From contig JACCZP010000183.1 in the NCBI GenBank assembly GCA_013695885.1, positions 1 to 9,708 on the forward strand: a stretch of DNA of 9,708 bases. The letters run 5' to 3'. Within the stretch, counting starts at the first letter, position 1. Each line of letters starts with the position of its first letter. The notes under the pieces were generated by a model, which had not been told where the DNA came from, did not search any database, and was given only the letters and a program-made list of their open reading frames with translations. Below are positions 1 through 5,611 of the stretch, one piece after another. This DNA is from Thermoleophilaceae bacterium. GTDB taxonomy: Bacteria > Actinomycetota > Thermoleophilia > Solirubrobacterales > Thermoleophilaceae. Position numbers and translations under genes: made by a program.

Positions 1-80
1 AGGCCCGTGCGCGCGCGGTGGCGCTTTCCGTGCAGGCGCCGGATGGTCTTCAGGGTGTCGTTGTGTGGGGAGGTGATCAC
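1..80 (-). CDS. TrmH/SpoU-family RNA methyltransferase, N-terminus only (runs off left edge)
   Basis: Only the first 26 codons are in the window, read from a GTG at 78-80 towards position 1. The peptide begins M-ITSPHNDTLKTIRRLHGK and continues RHRARTG. An opening of the type (I/V)TSPxNxxLKxxRKLxxRKHRxRxG is typical of the small substrate-binding N-terminal domain of SpoU/TrmH 2'-O-ribose methyltransferases (RlmB/TsnR-like), which methylate rRNA or tRNA with S-adenosylmethionine. The catalytic SPOUT knot lies outside the window. Context supports the call: in actinobacteria such a gene commonly follows rplT and precedes pheST. The start is odd because the U-tract of the rplT terminator ends only 6 bases upstream, leaving no room for a Shine-Dalgarno site. 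Translation may be leaderless, or the hairpin may act as an attenuator. An in-frame GTG inside the hairpin is an unlikely alternative start. The family assignment is fairly confident; the exact member is not known. Confidence 0.7.
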   Translation of the reverse strand, partial: MITSPHNDTLKTIRRLHGKRHRARTG

Positions 81-86
81 GGGACG

Positions 87-110
87 AAAAAGGGCGCCCA
101 CCGGGCGCCC
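87..110 (-). terminator. Intrinsic terminator after rplT
   Basis: On the minus strand, a perfect 8-bp stem (GGGCGCCC twice, itself palindromic) with a GGT loop is followed at once by TTTTT (positions 91 to 87). This is a textbook rho-independent terminator 31 bases past the rplT stop codon. It closes the rpmI-rplT transcript just before the methyltransferase start. On the plus strand the hairpin is preceded by A's and followed by no T-run, so it is unidirectional. Confidence 0.9.
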
Positions 111-140
111 TCGAGAGTCGGTCGTGCTGGCGTCGAGCGC

Positions 141-500
141 TCAGGCAGCGGCCGCCTCCCGGGCGCGGGTGGCAAAACGTCGGAAGGTCTCGGGGTCGCG
201 GACCGCGACGTCGGCCAGGACCTTGCGGTCGAGCTCGACGCCGGCCACGCGCAGTCCGTGCATGAACTCGCCGTAGGTCATCCCCTCCTGACGAGCGGCG
301 GCATTGATGCGGACGATCCAGAGCCGCCGGAAGTCGCGCTTGCGGTTGCGACGGTCGCGGTAGGCGTAGGTGTCGGACTTGAGGAGCTGCTCCTTGGCCT
401 GCCGGAAGCTCGAGTGCTTGCGCCCGCGGTAGCCCTTGGCCCGGTCGAGGACCTTCTTGCGGCGCCGGCGGCTCGCGACCGCGGAGGTGGCCCGGCTCAT
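141..500 (-). CDS. rplT: 50S ribosomal protein L20
   Basis: L20 binds 23S rRNA domain II early in large-subunit assembly and, in several bacteria, represses its own operon. The 119-residue product matches the usual length of about 118. It shows the family signature: a basic N-terminal tail (ASRRRRKKVLDRAKGYRGRK, residues 9-28), the long helix with RDRRNRKRDFRRLWIVRINA (48-67), and the globular end with GMTYGEFMHGLRVAGVELDRK (73-93, quoted in part). The start is the ATG at 498-500. It overlaps the rpmI stop codon in an ATGA arrangement, which implies translational coupling to rpmI. A longer open frame exists upstream but runs through rpmI in another frame and has no ribosomal protein similarity. 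A strong terminator follows 31 bases downstream. Identification is certain. Confidence 0.98.
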   Translation of the reverse strand: MSRATSAVASRRRRKKVLDRAKGYRGRKHSSFRQAKEQLLKSDTYAYRDRRNRKRDFRRLWIVRINAAARQEGMTYGEFMHGLRVAGVELDRKVLADVAVRDPETFRRFATRAREAAAA

Positions 501-694
501 CTGCCCTTGAGCAGCCGCTTGATGCGCGGCCGGTCGGCATCGGAGATGATCGCGGGCGAGTCGAGCCGGCGCTGGCGCTTGGCGTTCTTCTTCACGCGGA
601 TGTGACTCGTCATGCCGTGACGGCCGCGGACCTTGCCGCCGGCCGTCTGCTTGAAGCGCTTCTTGGCGCCGGAGTGCGTCTTCATCTTGGGCAC
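497..694 (-). CDS. rpmI: 50S ribosomal protein L35
   Basis: L35 is a small, very basic large-subunit protein. The 65-residue product starts MPKMKTHSGAKKRFKQTAGG (residues 1-20), the near-invariant L35 opening, and carries the HGMTSH and KKNAKRQRRL segments expected in the middle. The GTG at 692-694 is chosen over the internal ATG (685) because it restores the canonical MPKMKTH N-terminus; an ATG still further upstream would add unrelated residues. No clear Shine-Dalgarno sequence precedes it. The gene overlaps rplT by 4 bases. Unusually, infC is not its direct upstream neighbour: a divergent dodecin-like gene and a DUF1707 gene lie between. Transcription must therefore start in the 99-bp gap 695-793, or read through antisense to the dodecin gene. 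No convincing -35/-10 pair was seen there. Confidence 0.97.
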   Translation of the reverse strand: MPKMKTHSGAKKRFKQTAGGKVRGRHGMTSHIRVKKNAKRQRRLDSPAIISDADRPRIKRLLKGR

Positions 695-793
695 GAGAAC
701 GCCGTATTGAAGCAGAGGGAGGCCACGCGACACCGAGAAAGGTGAGAGAGTCGCCGGAGTCAGTGGTCACGTCGTCGAGGAGAGGGGCAGAAC

Positions 794-1009
794 ATGGAGG
801 AGAGCGTCTATCGCGTCACCGAGCTGGTCGGGGTGAGCAGCCAGTCCTGGGACCAGGCCGCCCGCAACGCGGTCGAGACCGCGGCGAAGACCGTGCGGGA
901 GCTACGGGTGGCCGAGATCGTGCGCAGCGACCTCACGATCGAGAACGGTCAGGTCAAGAACTTCCGCGTTCGCCTGAGCATCTCGTTCAAGTACGAGGCC
1001 AGCGAGTAG
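794..1009 (+). CDS. Dodecin family (DUF1458-like) small protein
   Basis: The 71-residue product has the compact beta-alpha-beta-beta layout of dodecins: strand SVYRVTELVGVS (4-15), helix SWDQAARNAVETAAKTVREL (18-37), then two strands (39-50 and 54-67) ending in the typical SFKYE. Dodecins assemble into hollow dodecamers that store or buffer flavins such as riboflavin, FMN and FAD. A strong Shine-Dalgarno tract GAGGAGAGGGG (777-787) lies 6 bases before the ATG, fixing the start. In characterised dodecins a Trp after the helix (motif DW.EV or VWAEV) stacks on the flavin; here the segment reads LRVAEIV, with Val39 at that place. It therefore belongs to the Trp-less subgroup and flavin binding is not assured. 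The gene is divergent from rpmI and convergent with the DUF1707 gene, with 45 bases between stop codons. Confidence 0.93.
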   Translation: MEESVYRVTELVGVSSQSWDQAARNAVETAAKTVRELRVAEIVRSDLTIENGQVKNFRVRLSISFKYEASE

Positions 1010-1054
1010 GCCGAGGGGGCTGCCCGCTCCGGCGCCCGGTCGAAGGCGATCGAC

Positions 1055-1684
1055 TCAGCGGCGGGCGGCCAGCCGTGAGCGCAGCCGCTGCCCGAGGCCC
1101 TGCATGGGGCGGCTCTTGACCTTGACGGACCCGACCGCCGCGTAGGCCCGCACGAGCACGCGCGGGAAGCCGGCGGGCGCCGGACCGGGCCGCACGTCGA
1201 CGTCACGGCCGGCCACCACGCCCACGCCGGTCATCTCGACCTCGGCGCCGTCGGGCACGGTTATCTCCACCCTGCCGCAGTAGGCCAGCGCGGTGATGGC
1301 CACCGCGGAGGCGTCGAACTCCGCCCGGCGCAGGTCGAGCTTCGTGCTTCCGAGGATCGCCACGGCCAGGCCGTCGCGCGCGACGCGCCAGCGGCCCGAG
1401 CGGCTGGAGCCGCCGAGCAGGGCGAGCGTGCGGCCCGCGGGCGGGGTCGAGCGCGTGGGCCCGGTGGGGCGTGTGACCAGCGTCGGGAGGTCGGCGGTCA
1501 GGGGCACCAGCTCACCGAGGGTGGCGGCCGCGTAGGCGGCGTCGGTGCGGTCGGAGAGATCCTCGGGGTCGATGCGCCCGTCGGCGGCGTGCTGGAGCAG
1601 CTCGGACACCACGCGCTCGCGGTCGGCGTCGGCGGCTCGCGTGTCGGCCGAGACCGGGACAGGACGCGGCCGGGCCGTGGACAT
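1055..1684 (-). CDS. DUF1707 protein with LiaF-like C-terminal domain
   Basis: The 209-residue protein has two parts. Residues about 18-67 (AADADRERVVSELLQHAADG, then DRTDAAYAAATLGELVPLTADLP) form a clear DUF1707 domain, a short helical module common in actinobacteria and often joined to membrane or cell-envelope-stress proteins. After a Pro/Thr-rich linker (68-86), residues about 88-192 are beta-rich with glycine turns (LALLGGSSRSGRWRV, VAILGSTKLDLR, DGAEVEMTGVGVVAG), resembling the C-terminal beta-solenoid of LiaF-type cell-wall-antibiotic-response proteins. There is no signal peptide or membrane segment, so it is predicted cytoplasmic; this is odd because many relatives carry transmembrane helices. 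The ATG at 1684 lies 19 bases after the infC stop, suggesting co-transcription with infC, but no Shine-Dalgarno site is visible. It sits where rpmI would normally follow infC. Its function is unknown; a role in envelope-stress sensing is only inferred from the domains. Confidence 0.85.
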   Translation of the reverse strand: MSTARPRPVPVSADTRAADADRERVVSELLQHAADGRIDPEDLSDRTDAAYAAATLGELVPLTADLPTLVTRPTGPTRSTPPAGRTLALLGGSSRSGRWRVARDGLAVAILGSTKLDLRRAEFDASAVAITALAYCGRVEITVPDGAEVEMTGVGVVAGRDVDVRPGPAPAGFPRVLVRAYAAVGSVKVKSRPMQGLGQRLRSRLAARR

Positions 1685-1703
1685 CGGGGGGAGCGCCGGG
1701 GGG

Positions 1704-2306
1704 CTACTGCGGCCGGGCGCCGTTCTCGGACGGCTGCGCCTCGGAGTCCTGTACCTGGCGCTGCTTCACCGGCCCGAGCAGCATCGTCATGTTGCGGCCG
1801 TCCTGGGTCGGCCGCTGCTCGATCGTCCCGAGCTCTGCGACGTCGTCGGCGAGCCGCATGAGCAGCGCCTCGCCGCGCTCCGGATGGGCCTGCTCGCGAC
1901 CGCGGAACATGATCGTGATCTTGACCTTGTCGTTGTGCTTGAGAAAGCGCACGACGTGGCCCTTCTTGGTCTCGTAGTCGTTGGTCGCGATCTTCGGCCG
2001 GAGCTTGATCTCGCGCACCGTGACGTTTTGCTGGTGGCGGCGCGCGGCCTTCTGCTTCTGCTCCTGCTCGTACTTGTACTTCGAGTAGTCGAGGATCCGG
2101 CACACGGGCGGACGTGCCTCGGCGGCCACCTCGACGAGGTCGAGGTCGCGATCGCGGGCGTAGGCCAGCGCGTCGTCGCGGGGCAGCACTCCCACCTGGC
2201 TGCCGTCCTCGGCGATGAGCCGCACCTCGGGGACCCGGATGCGGTCGTTGATTCGTGTCTCGTCCCGCTCGGGCGGGCGCCGATCGAACCTGCGCGGGAT
2301 CGGCAC
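1704..2306 (-). CDS. infC: Translation initiation factor IF-3
   Basis: IF-3 binds the 30S subunit, keeps it apart from 50S and proofreads start codon-initiator tRNA pairing. The 200-residue product has the N-domain opening [13 protein letters not shown] (19-31), the linker-helix signature [15 protein letters not shown] (70-84), and the C-domain with [10 protein letters not shown] (97-106), [11 protein letters not shown] (128-138) and NMTMLLGP (172-179). It is slightly longer than the roughly 180-residue E. coli protein because of a basic N-terminal extension and a hydrophilic tail. The best start is the GTG at 2304-2306; an in-frame stop lies five codons upstream with no other start between. 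The third codon is ATC, which deserves mention because infC genes elsewhere use rare AUU-type starts for autoregulation. A 158-bp leader separates it from thrS. Confidence 0.97.
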   Translation of the reverse strand: MPIPRRFDRRPPERDETRINDRIRVPEVRLIAEDGSQVGVLPRDDALAYARDRDLDLVEVAAEARPPVCRILDYSKYKYEQEQKQKAARRHQQNVTVREIKLRPKIATNDYETKKGHVVRFLKHNDKVKITIMFRGREQAHPERGEALLMRLADDVAELGTIEQRPTQDGRNMTMLLGPVKQRQVQDSEAQPSENGARPQ

Positions 2307-2361
2307 TAAGCGGTGACCGGACTACGCGTCAGCGGCGAGCGACCGGGGAAGGAGCGGGAAG

Positions 2362-2405
2362 GGAGCAGACGCCTCAGAGGGGCCGAAGCGATGGTCTGGT
2401 GCTCC
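2362..2405 (-). promoter_or_regulatory. Hairpin in the infC leader with a UUCG-capped inner stem
   Basis: Read on the minus strand, GGAGC (2405-2401) and AGAC (2397-2394) pair with GTCT (2370-2367) and GCTCC (2366-2362), giving a 9-bp stem with a 3-base bulge (2398-2400). Inside lies GC-UUCG-GC, a classic stable tetraloop. The structure lies between a good -10 box and the infC start, so it would be in the 5' leader. It could be an autoregulatory leader or attenuator, as infC/L20 operons often have, but no T-run follows, so it is not a simple terminator. The function is inferred only. Confidence 0.35.
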
Positions 2406-2418
2406 TCATTCCCCGAGG

Positions 2419-2424
2419 ACTATA
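2419..2424 (-). promoter_or_regulatory. infC: Candidate -10 box of an infC promoter
   Basis: The minus strand reads TATAGT, a close match to TATAAT, in an otherwise very GC-rich 158-bp gap between thrS and infC. Transcription would start near 2412, about 7 bases before the leader hairpin and roughly 106 bases upstream of the GTG. No TTGACA-like -35 is present at 17 bp spacing. It would give infC a promoter separate from thrS. Confidence 0.38.
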
Positions 2425-2464
2425 GCGCCGACCGGAGCGGCTCGGGCTGAGGCACCCAGGCGCC

Positions 2465-4411
2465 TCACACCGCGCTGCGCTCCCGCGCCTCGCCGGCGAC
2501 GCGGGCGGCGAACTCCCCGGCCTCCATCGCGCCGAGGTCACCGACCCGGTGTCGGCGCACGGCCACCCGACCGCTCGCCTCCTCCTCGTCCCCGACGACG
2601 AGCATGTAGGGCACCTTGCGCAGCTCGGCGTCGCGAATCTTGCGGCCGACGGACTCCGAGCGCTCGTCCACCTCGACGCGACGGACGCCTGCCGCTCGCA
2701 TCTCCTGGCTCAAGCGGCCGGCGTAGCCCACGTGGCGATCGGCAACCGGTAGCACGGCGACCTGCACGGGCGCCAGCCACAGCGGGAACTCGCCCGCGTA
2801 GTGCTCGGTGAGGATGCCGATGAAGCGCTCGAAGGAGCCGAGCAGCGCGCGGTGGATCATGACCGGCCGGTGCTCTGAGTTGTCCGCGCCCGTGTACTCG
2901 AGCTCGAAGCGCTCGGGCATCGAGTAGTCGAGCTGCACGGTGCCGAGCTGCCAGGAGCGCCCCAGCGAGTCGGTCATGTGGAGGTCGATCTTCGGGCCGT
3001 AGAACGCGCCGTCCCCCTCGTTCAGCTCGTACTGGATCTCGCGCCGGCGCAGCGCGCCCTCGAGCGCCCCCTCGGCGCGGTCCCACATCGCGTCGTCGCC
3101 GATCCGCTGCTCGGGCCGGGTGGACAGCTCGAGTCGCGGGGTGAAGCCGAACAGGTCGTAGAGGAAGAACCCGAAGTCGAGGCAGCCGAGCACCTCTTCC
3201 TCGATCTGCCCCTCGGTGCAGAAGATGTGGGCGTCGTCCTGGGTGAAGGCCCGCACCCGCAGCAGGCCGTGCAGCACGCCGCTGGCCTCGTGACGGTGCA
3301 CGAGACCGGCCTCGGACATGCGGATCGGCAGGTCGCGGTAGGAGCGCCGGTCGGCCTTGTAGAGCTGGACGTGCGCGGGGCAGTTCATGGGCTTCAGGCC
3401 CATCTCTCGCTCCTCCACGTTCGTGAAGTACATGTTGTCCTTGTACTTCTCCCAGTGGCCCGAGCGCTTCCACAGCTCGACGTCGTAGAGGATCGGCGTG
3501 CGCACCTCGCGGTAGCCGCGGGCCTCGTTCTCCTCCCGCCACAGCGCGGTCAGCTCGTTGTAGACCGCGGTGCCCGGGGGCTGCCACAGCGGCGCCCCGG
3601 GTGTGAGGTCGCTGAACATGAACAGGCCGAGCTCGCGACCGAGCTTGCGGTGGTCGCGGGCGCGCGCCTGCTCGAGGCGCTCGAGATGGGCCTCGAGGTC
3701 CTCGCGCGAGAGGAAGGCCGTGCCGTAGACCCGGGTGAGCATCGGGCGGTCCGAGCGTCCGCGCCAGTAGGCCCCCGCCACCGACTGGAGCTTGAACGCC
3801 CTGACGCTCTTCGTCGTGGGCGCGTGGGGCCCGCGGCAGAGGTCGGTGAACGGGCCGTTGCGGTAGAGGGAGACGGTCTCGACGCCCTCGTCGCGCACCA
3901 GGTCCTCGATGAGCTCGACCTTGTAGTCCTGATCCTCGGAGCGGAAGCGCTCGAGCGCCTCGGCGACCGACACGTCGCTGCGCTCGAAGGGCTCGGCGGC
4001 CTTCACGTGCTCGCGCATGCGCGCCTCGATGGCCTCAAAGTCGGCGTCGGAGATCCGCACGCCCTCCGGGAAGTCGAAGTCGTAGTAGAAGCCCTCGTCG
4101 ATCGGGGGGCCGATCGAGACCTTGACCCCGGGGTAGAGCTCGGTGACCGCGGTGGCCAGCACGTGCGCGGCGTCGTGGCGGATGAGCTCGAGCGGGCTGA
4201 CGCCGTCAACGTCGGGGCTGCGGGAGGTGACGATCTCGAGCCGGTCTCCGTCCATGAGCGGCGCGGAGAGGTCACGCAGCCGCCGCTCTCCGTTGACCCG
4301 CACGGCCAGCGCGGCGCGCGCGAGACCCGCTCCGATGGCCTGCGCGGCGTCGGCGCCGGTGGCCTTGGCGGGCAGGTCGAGCGCGGTGCCGTCTGGGAGG
4401 TGGACCTTCAC
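2465..4411 (-). CDS. thrS: Threonyl-tRNA synthetase
   Basis: ThrRS charges tRNA-Thr with threonine and edits mis-charged serine. The 648-residue product is full length (E. coli has 642). Domains in order: TGS (1 to about 62); the editing domain with HDAAH (H79, H83) and CRGPH (C192, H196); the class II catalytic core from about 245; and the anticodon-binding domain from about 548. Zinc ligands of the active site are visible as C344 (MNCPAH), H395 (DDAHIF) and H520 (MIHRA). Motif 2 is RHEASGVLHGLLRVRAFTQ (373-391) and motif 3 includes RALLGSFERF (521-530). The start is a GTG at 4409-4411 giving MKVHLPDGT, the usual TGS opening; no good Shine-Dalgarno site precedes it. Only 48 bases separate it from the upstream nucleotidyltransferase gene on the same strand, so the two may share a transcript. 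All catalytic and editing residues that can be checked are intact. Confidence 0.98.
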   Translation of the reverse strand: MKVHLPDGTALDLPAKATGADAAQAIGAGLARAALAVRVNGERRLRDLSAPLMDGDRLEIVTSRSPDVDGVSPLELIRHDAAHVLATAVTELYPGVKVSIGPPIDEGFYYDFDFPEGVRISDADFEAIEARMREHVKAAEPFERSDVSVAEALERFRSEDQDYKVELIEDLVRDEGVETVSLYRNGPFTDLCRGPHAPTTKSVRAFKLQSVAGAYWRGRSDRPMLTRVYGTAFLSREDLEAHLERLEQARARDHRKLGRELGLFMFSDLTPGAPLWQPPGTAVYNELTALWREENEARGYREVRTPILYDVELWKRSGHWEKYKDNMYFTNVEEREMGLKPMNCPAHVQLYKADRRSYRDLPIRMSEAGLVHRHEASGVLHGLLRVRAFTQDDAHIFCTEGQIEEEVLGCLDFGFFLYDLFGFTPRLELSTRPEQRIGDDAMWDRAEGALEGALRRREIQYELNEGDGAFYGPKIDLHMTDSLGRSWQLGTVQLDYSMPERFELEYTGADNSEHRPVMIHRALLGSFERFIGILTEHYAGEFPLWLAPVQVAVLPVADRHVGYAGRLSQEMRAAGVRRVEVDERSESVGRKIRDAELRKVPYMLVVGDEEEASGRVAVRRHRVGDLGAMEAGEFAARVAGEARERSAV

Positions 4412-4459
4412 GGCGTGGAGGCTAGGAGTCCGGAGGCGAGCACGCTCGACGCGGGCGAC

Positions 4460-4960
4460 CTACGCGAAGAGCTCCTCGACGAAGAACCGCGCCGCGGGGT
4501 CGAGGCGGTCGCCGAAGACCTCGGTCGCGGCCGCGAGGATCTCCTCCGCACTGTTCAGCTCGAGCGTCCTGGCGAGGAGCCGGACATCGCCCTCGTCCTC
4601 GCCGATCCGGTGCGCCAGCACCTTGAGCGCGAGGAGGACCCGCGGGGAGGCGGCGAGGCAGCGCAGGCCCGGAACGTCGAGGACGGGACTTGCGTGGGGA
4701 TCGTCGCTCGCGAGGAACCCCTTCACGGCTTCGTTCAGCCACCCCGGAGGGAGGCCGAGTCGCTCGGCCACCTCGGAGGCGGCGGCGTAGATCTCCATCT
4801 TCGGCTCGAAGATCGCGTCGACATCGCGCGTGGAGCGACGTTCGTCGAAGGCGAGCGCTATCGCGGCGCCCCCGACGACGTACATCTCGCCGCGGAGTCC
4901 GCGAGAGTCGAGCACGGCCCCGAGCGAGGTGAGCGCCTCGACGATCTCTTCACGCTCCAC
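4460..4960 (-). CDS. DUF6036/AbiEii-like nucleotidyltransferase (candidate toxin of a two-gene module)
   Basis: The 166-residue protein has the minimal nucleotidyltransferase signature: VVGGAAIALAF (28-38, with the GG at 30-31) followed by STRDVDAIFEP (43-53), whose D46 and D48 would bind the metal ions. A later stretch LLALKVLAHRIGEDEGDVRL (109-128) matches the Lys/Asp helix of AbiEii/DUF1814-like enzymes. It resembles the DUF6036 nucleotidyltransferase family, which probably transfers a nucleotide to RNA or protein; the substrate is unknown. The start is GTG at 4960, only 9 bases after the stop of the partner gene. A GAGGAAAG Shine-Dalgarno overlaps that stop, so the two are translationally coupled. 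Small-protein plus nucleotidyltransferase pairs recall AbiEi/AbiEii and MenA/MenT toxin-antitoxin systems, but that role is inference. The thrS gene follows 48 bases later. Confidence 0.8.
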   Translation of the reverse strand: MEREEIVEALTSLGAVLDSRGLRGEMYVVGGAAIALAFDERRSTRDVDAIFEPKMEIYAAASEVAERLGLPPGWLNEAVKGFLASDDPHASPVLDVPGLRCLAASPRVLLALKVLAHRIGEDEGDVRLLARTLELNSAEEILAAATEVFGDRLDPAARFFVEELFA

Positions 4961-4969
4961 CGGCTTTCC

Positions 4970-5404
4970 TCAGCAGCGCTCGAGGGGGCCGCGGGCGATG
5001 AAGATCCCGCGGCGGCGGAACGCGGCCGGCGACTGGGCGATCGCGGTCGCCCGGAACCCGGGGACGTCGCTCACGAACCAGAAGCGGTCGAGGAACCGTG
5101 CCGGCTGGAGGGTCCACTCCGGCCGTGGCAGCGAGCTGGTGATCGCGAGGTGCTCGGCCAGGGCACCGAGGTACGCGTCGAAGCGGGGGTCTCCGGTCGG
5201 CTGCGGCTCGTCGCGCAGGGCCCGCGCGCGCTGGCTATCGGTCATGAGCAGCGCGAACTCATCAAGCAGCTCACGGACGGCGGGCATGAAGTCCTCGCCC
5301 GCGTGATGACGGCTCGCCACGCCCGCGATCGTCTGCCGGAAGGCGGAGTCGTGCGGCGGATGTTCGCGCAGCCAGTCGCGAAGCGTCGACGGCTCGGTGT
5401 CCAT
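4970..5404 (-). CDS. Small protein of unknown family paired with the nucleotidyltransferase
   Basis: The 144-residue protein has no domain I can name with certainty. It has a charged, helical N-terminal half (MDTEPSTLRDWLREHPPHDS at 1-20, then helices to about 60) and a C-terminal half that ends RFWFVSDVPGFRATAIAQ (residues about 108-125) and RRRGIFIARGPLERC (130-144). I recall this type of C-terminus in hypothetical proteins found directly upstream of DUF6036 nucleotidyltransferases, so the pairing is probably conserved. There is no signal peptide or membrane segment. The ATG at 5404 is chosen because the open frame upstream (to 5590) is Pro/Arg-rich and looks non-coding, and a weak GAGCGGG lies next to it. 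It is the first gene of a likely unit with the nucleotidyltransferase and perhaps thrS. In analogy with AbiE-type order it would be the antitoxin or accessory partner; this is unproven. Confidence 0.7.
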   Translation of the reverse strand: MDTEPSTLRDWLREHPPHDSAFRQTIAGVASRHHAGEDFMPAVRELLDEFALLMTDSQRARALRDEPQPTGDPRFDAYLGALAEHLAITSSLPRPEWTLQPARFLDRFWFVSDVPGFRATAIAQSPAAFRRRGIFIARGPLERC

Positions 5405-5548
5405 CCCGCTCGACGCTACCGGCCAAGGCGGCGGTCGCGCCTGCGTCGACGGCGACACAGCGGTTCGGCCCGCCGGCACATTGGGGGTCAAGCCGGTCTG
5501 CGTGGGGGTAGACGCCCCACTGGTGCGGTGGAGTGCCGGCCGGGGCGC

Positions 5549-5564
5549 CGCGGACAGGTCCGCG
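5549..5564. promoter_or_regulatory. Perfect palindrome, candidate operator
   Basis: CGCGGAC-AG-GTCCGCG is a perfect 7-bp inverted repeat with a 2-bp centre. It lies in the 207-bp gap between two divergent genes, ending 47 bases before the aminotransferase start and 145 bases from the start of the nucleotidyltransferase pair. Size and position suit a dimeric regulator (TetR-like spacing), but no regulator gene is adjacent. A further 6-bp inverted repeat (GTGGGG at 5502-5507, CCCCAC at 5515-5520) lies in the same gap. Confidence 0.35.
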
Positions 5565-5611
5565 ACGTTACGGGCGGGACGACATCGCACCCGGAACTAT
5601 CGTCGGCGCCC

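Noticed and set aside
1545..2309. A 254-codon plus-strand open frame opposite infC
   Set aside because: It is antisense to infC and part of the DUF1707 gene, both strongly identified, and its leucine-rich stretch is the complement of the Lys/Gln-rich IF-3 linker.
5463..5491. TTGACC on the minus strand (5491-5486) as a -35 box for the nucleotidyltransferase pair
   Set aside because: At 17-18 bp spacing only GC-rich CCGAAC/CGAACC is found, so there is no believable -10 element.
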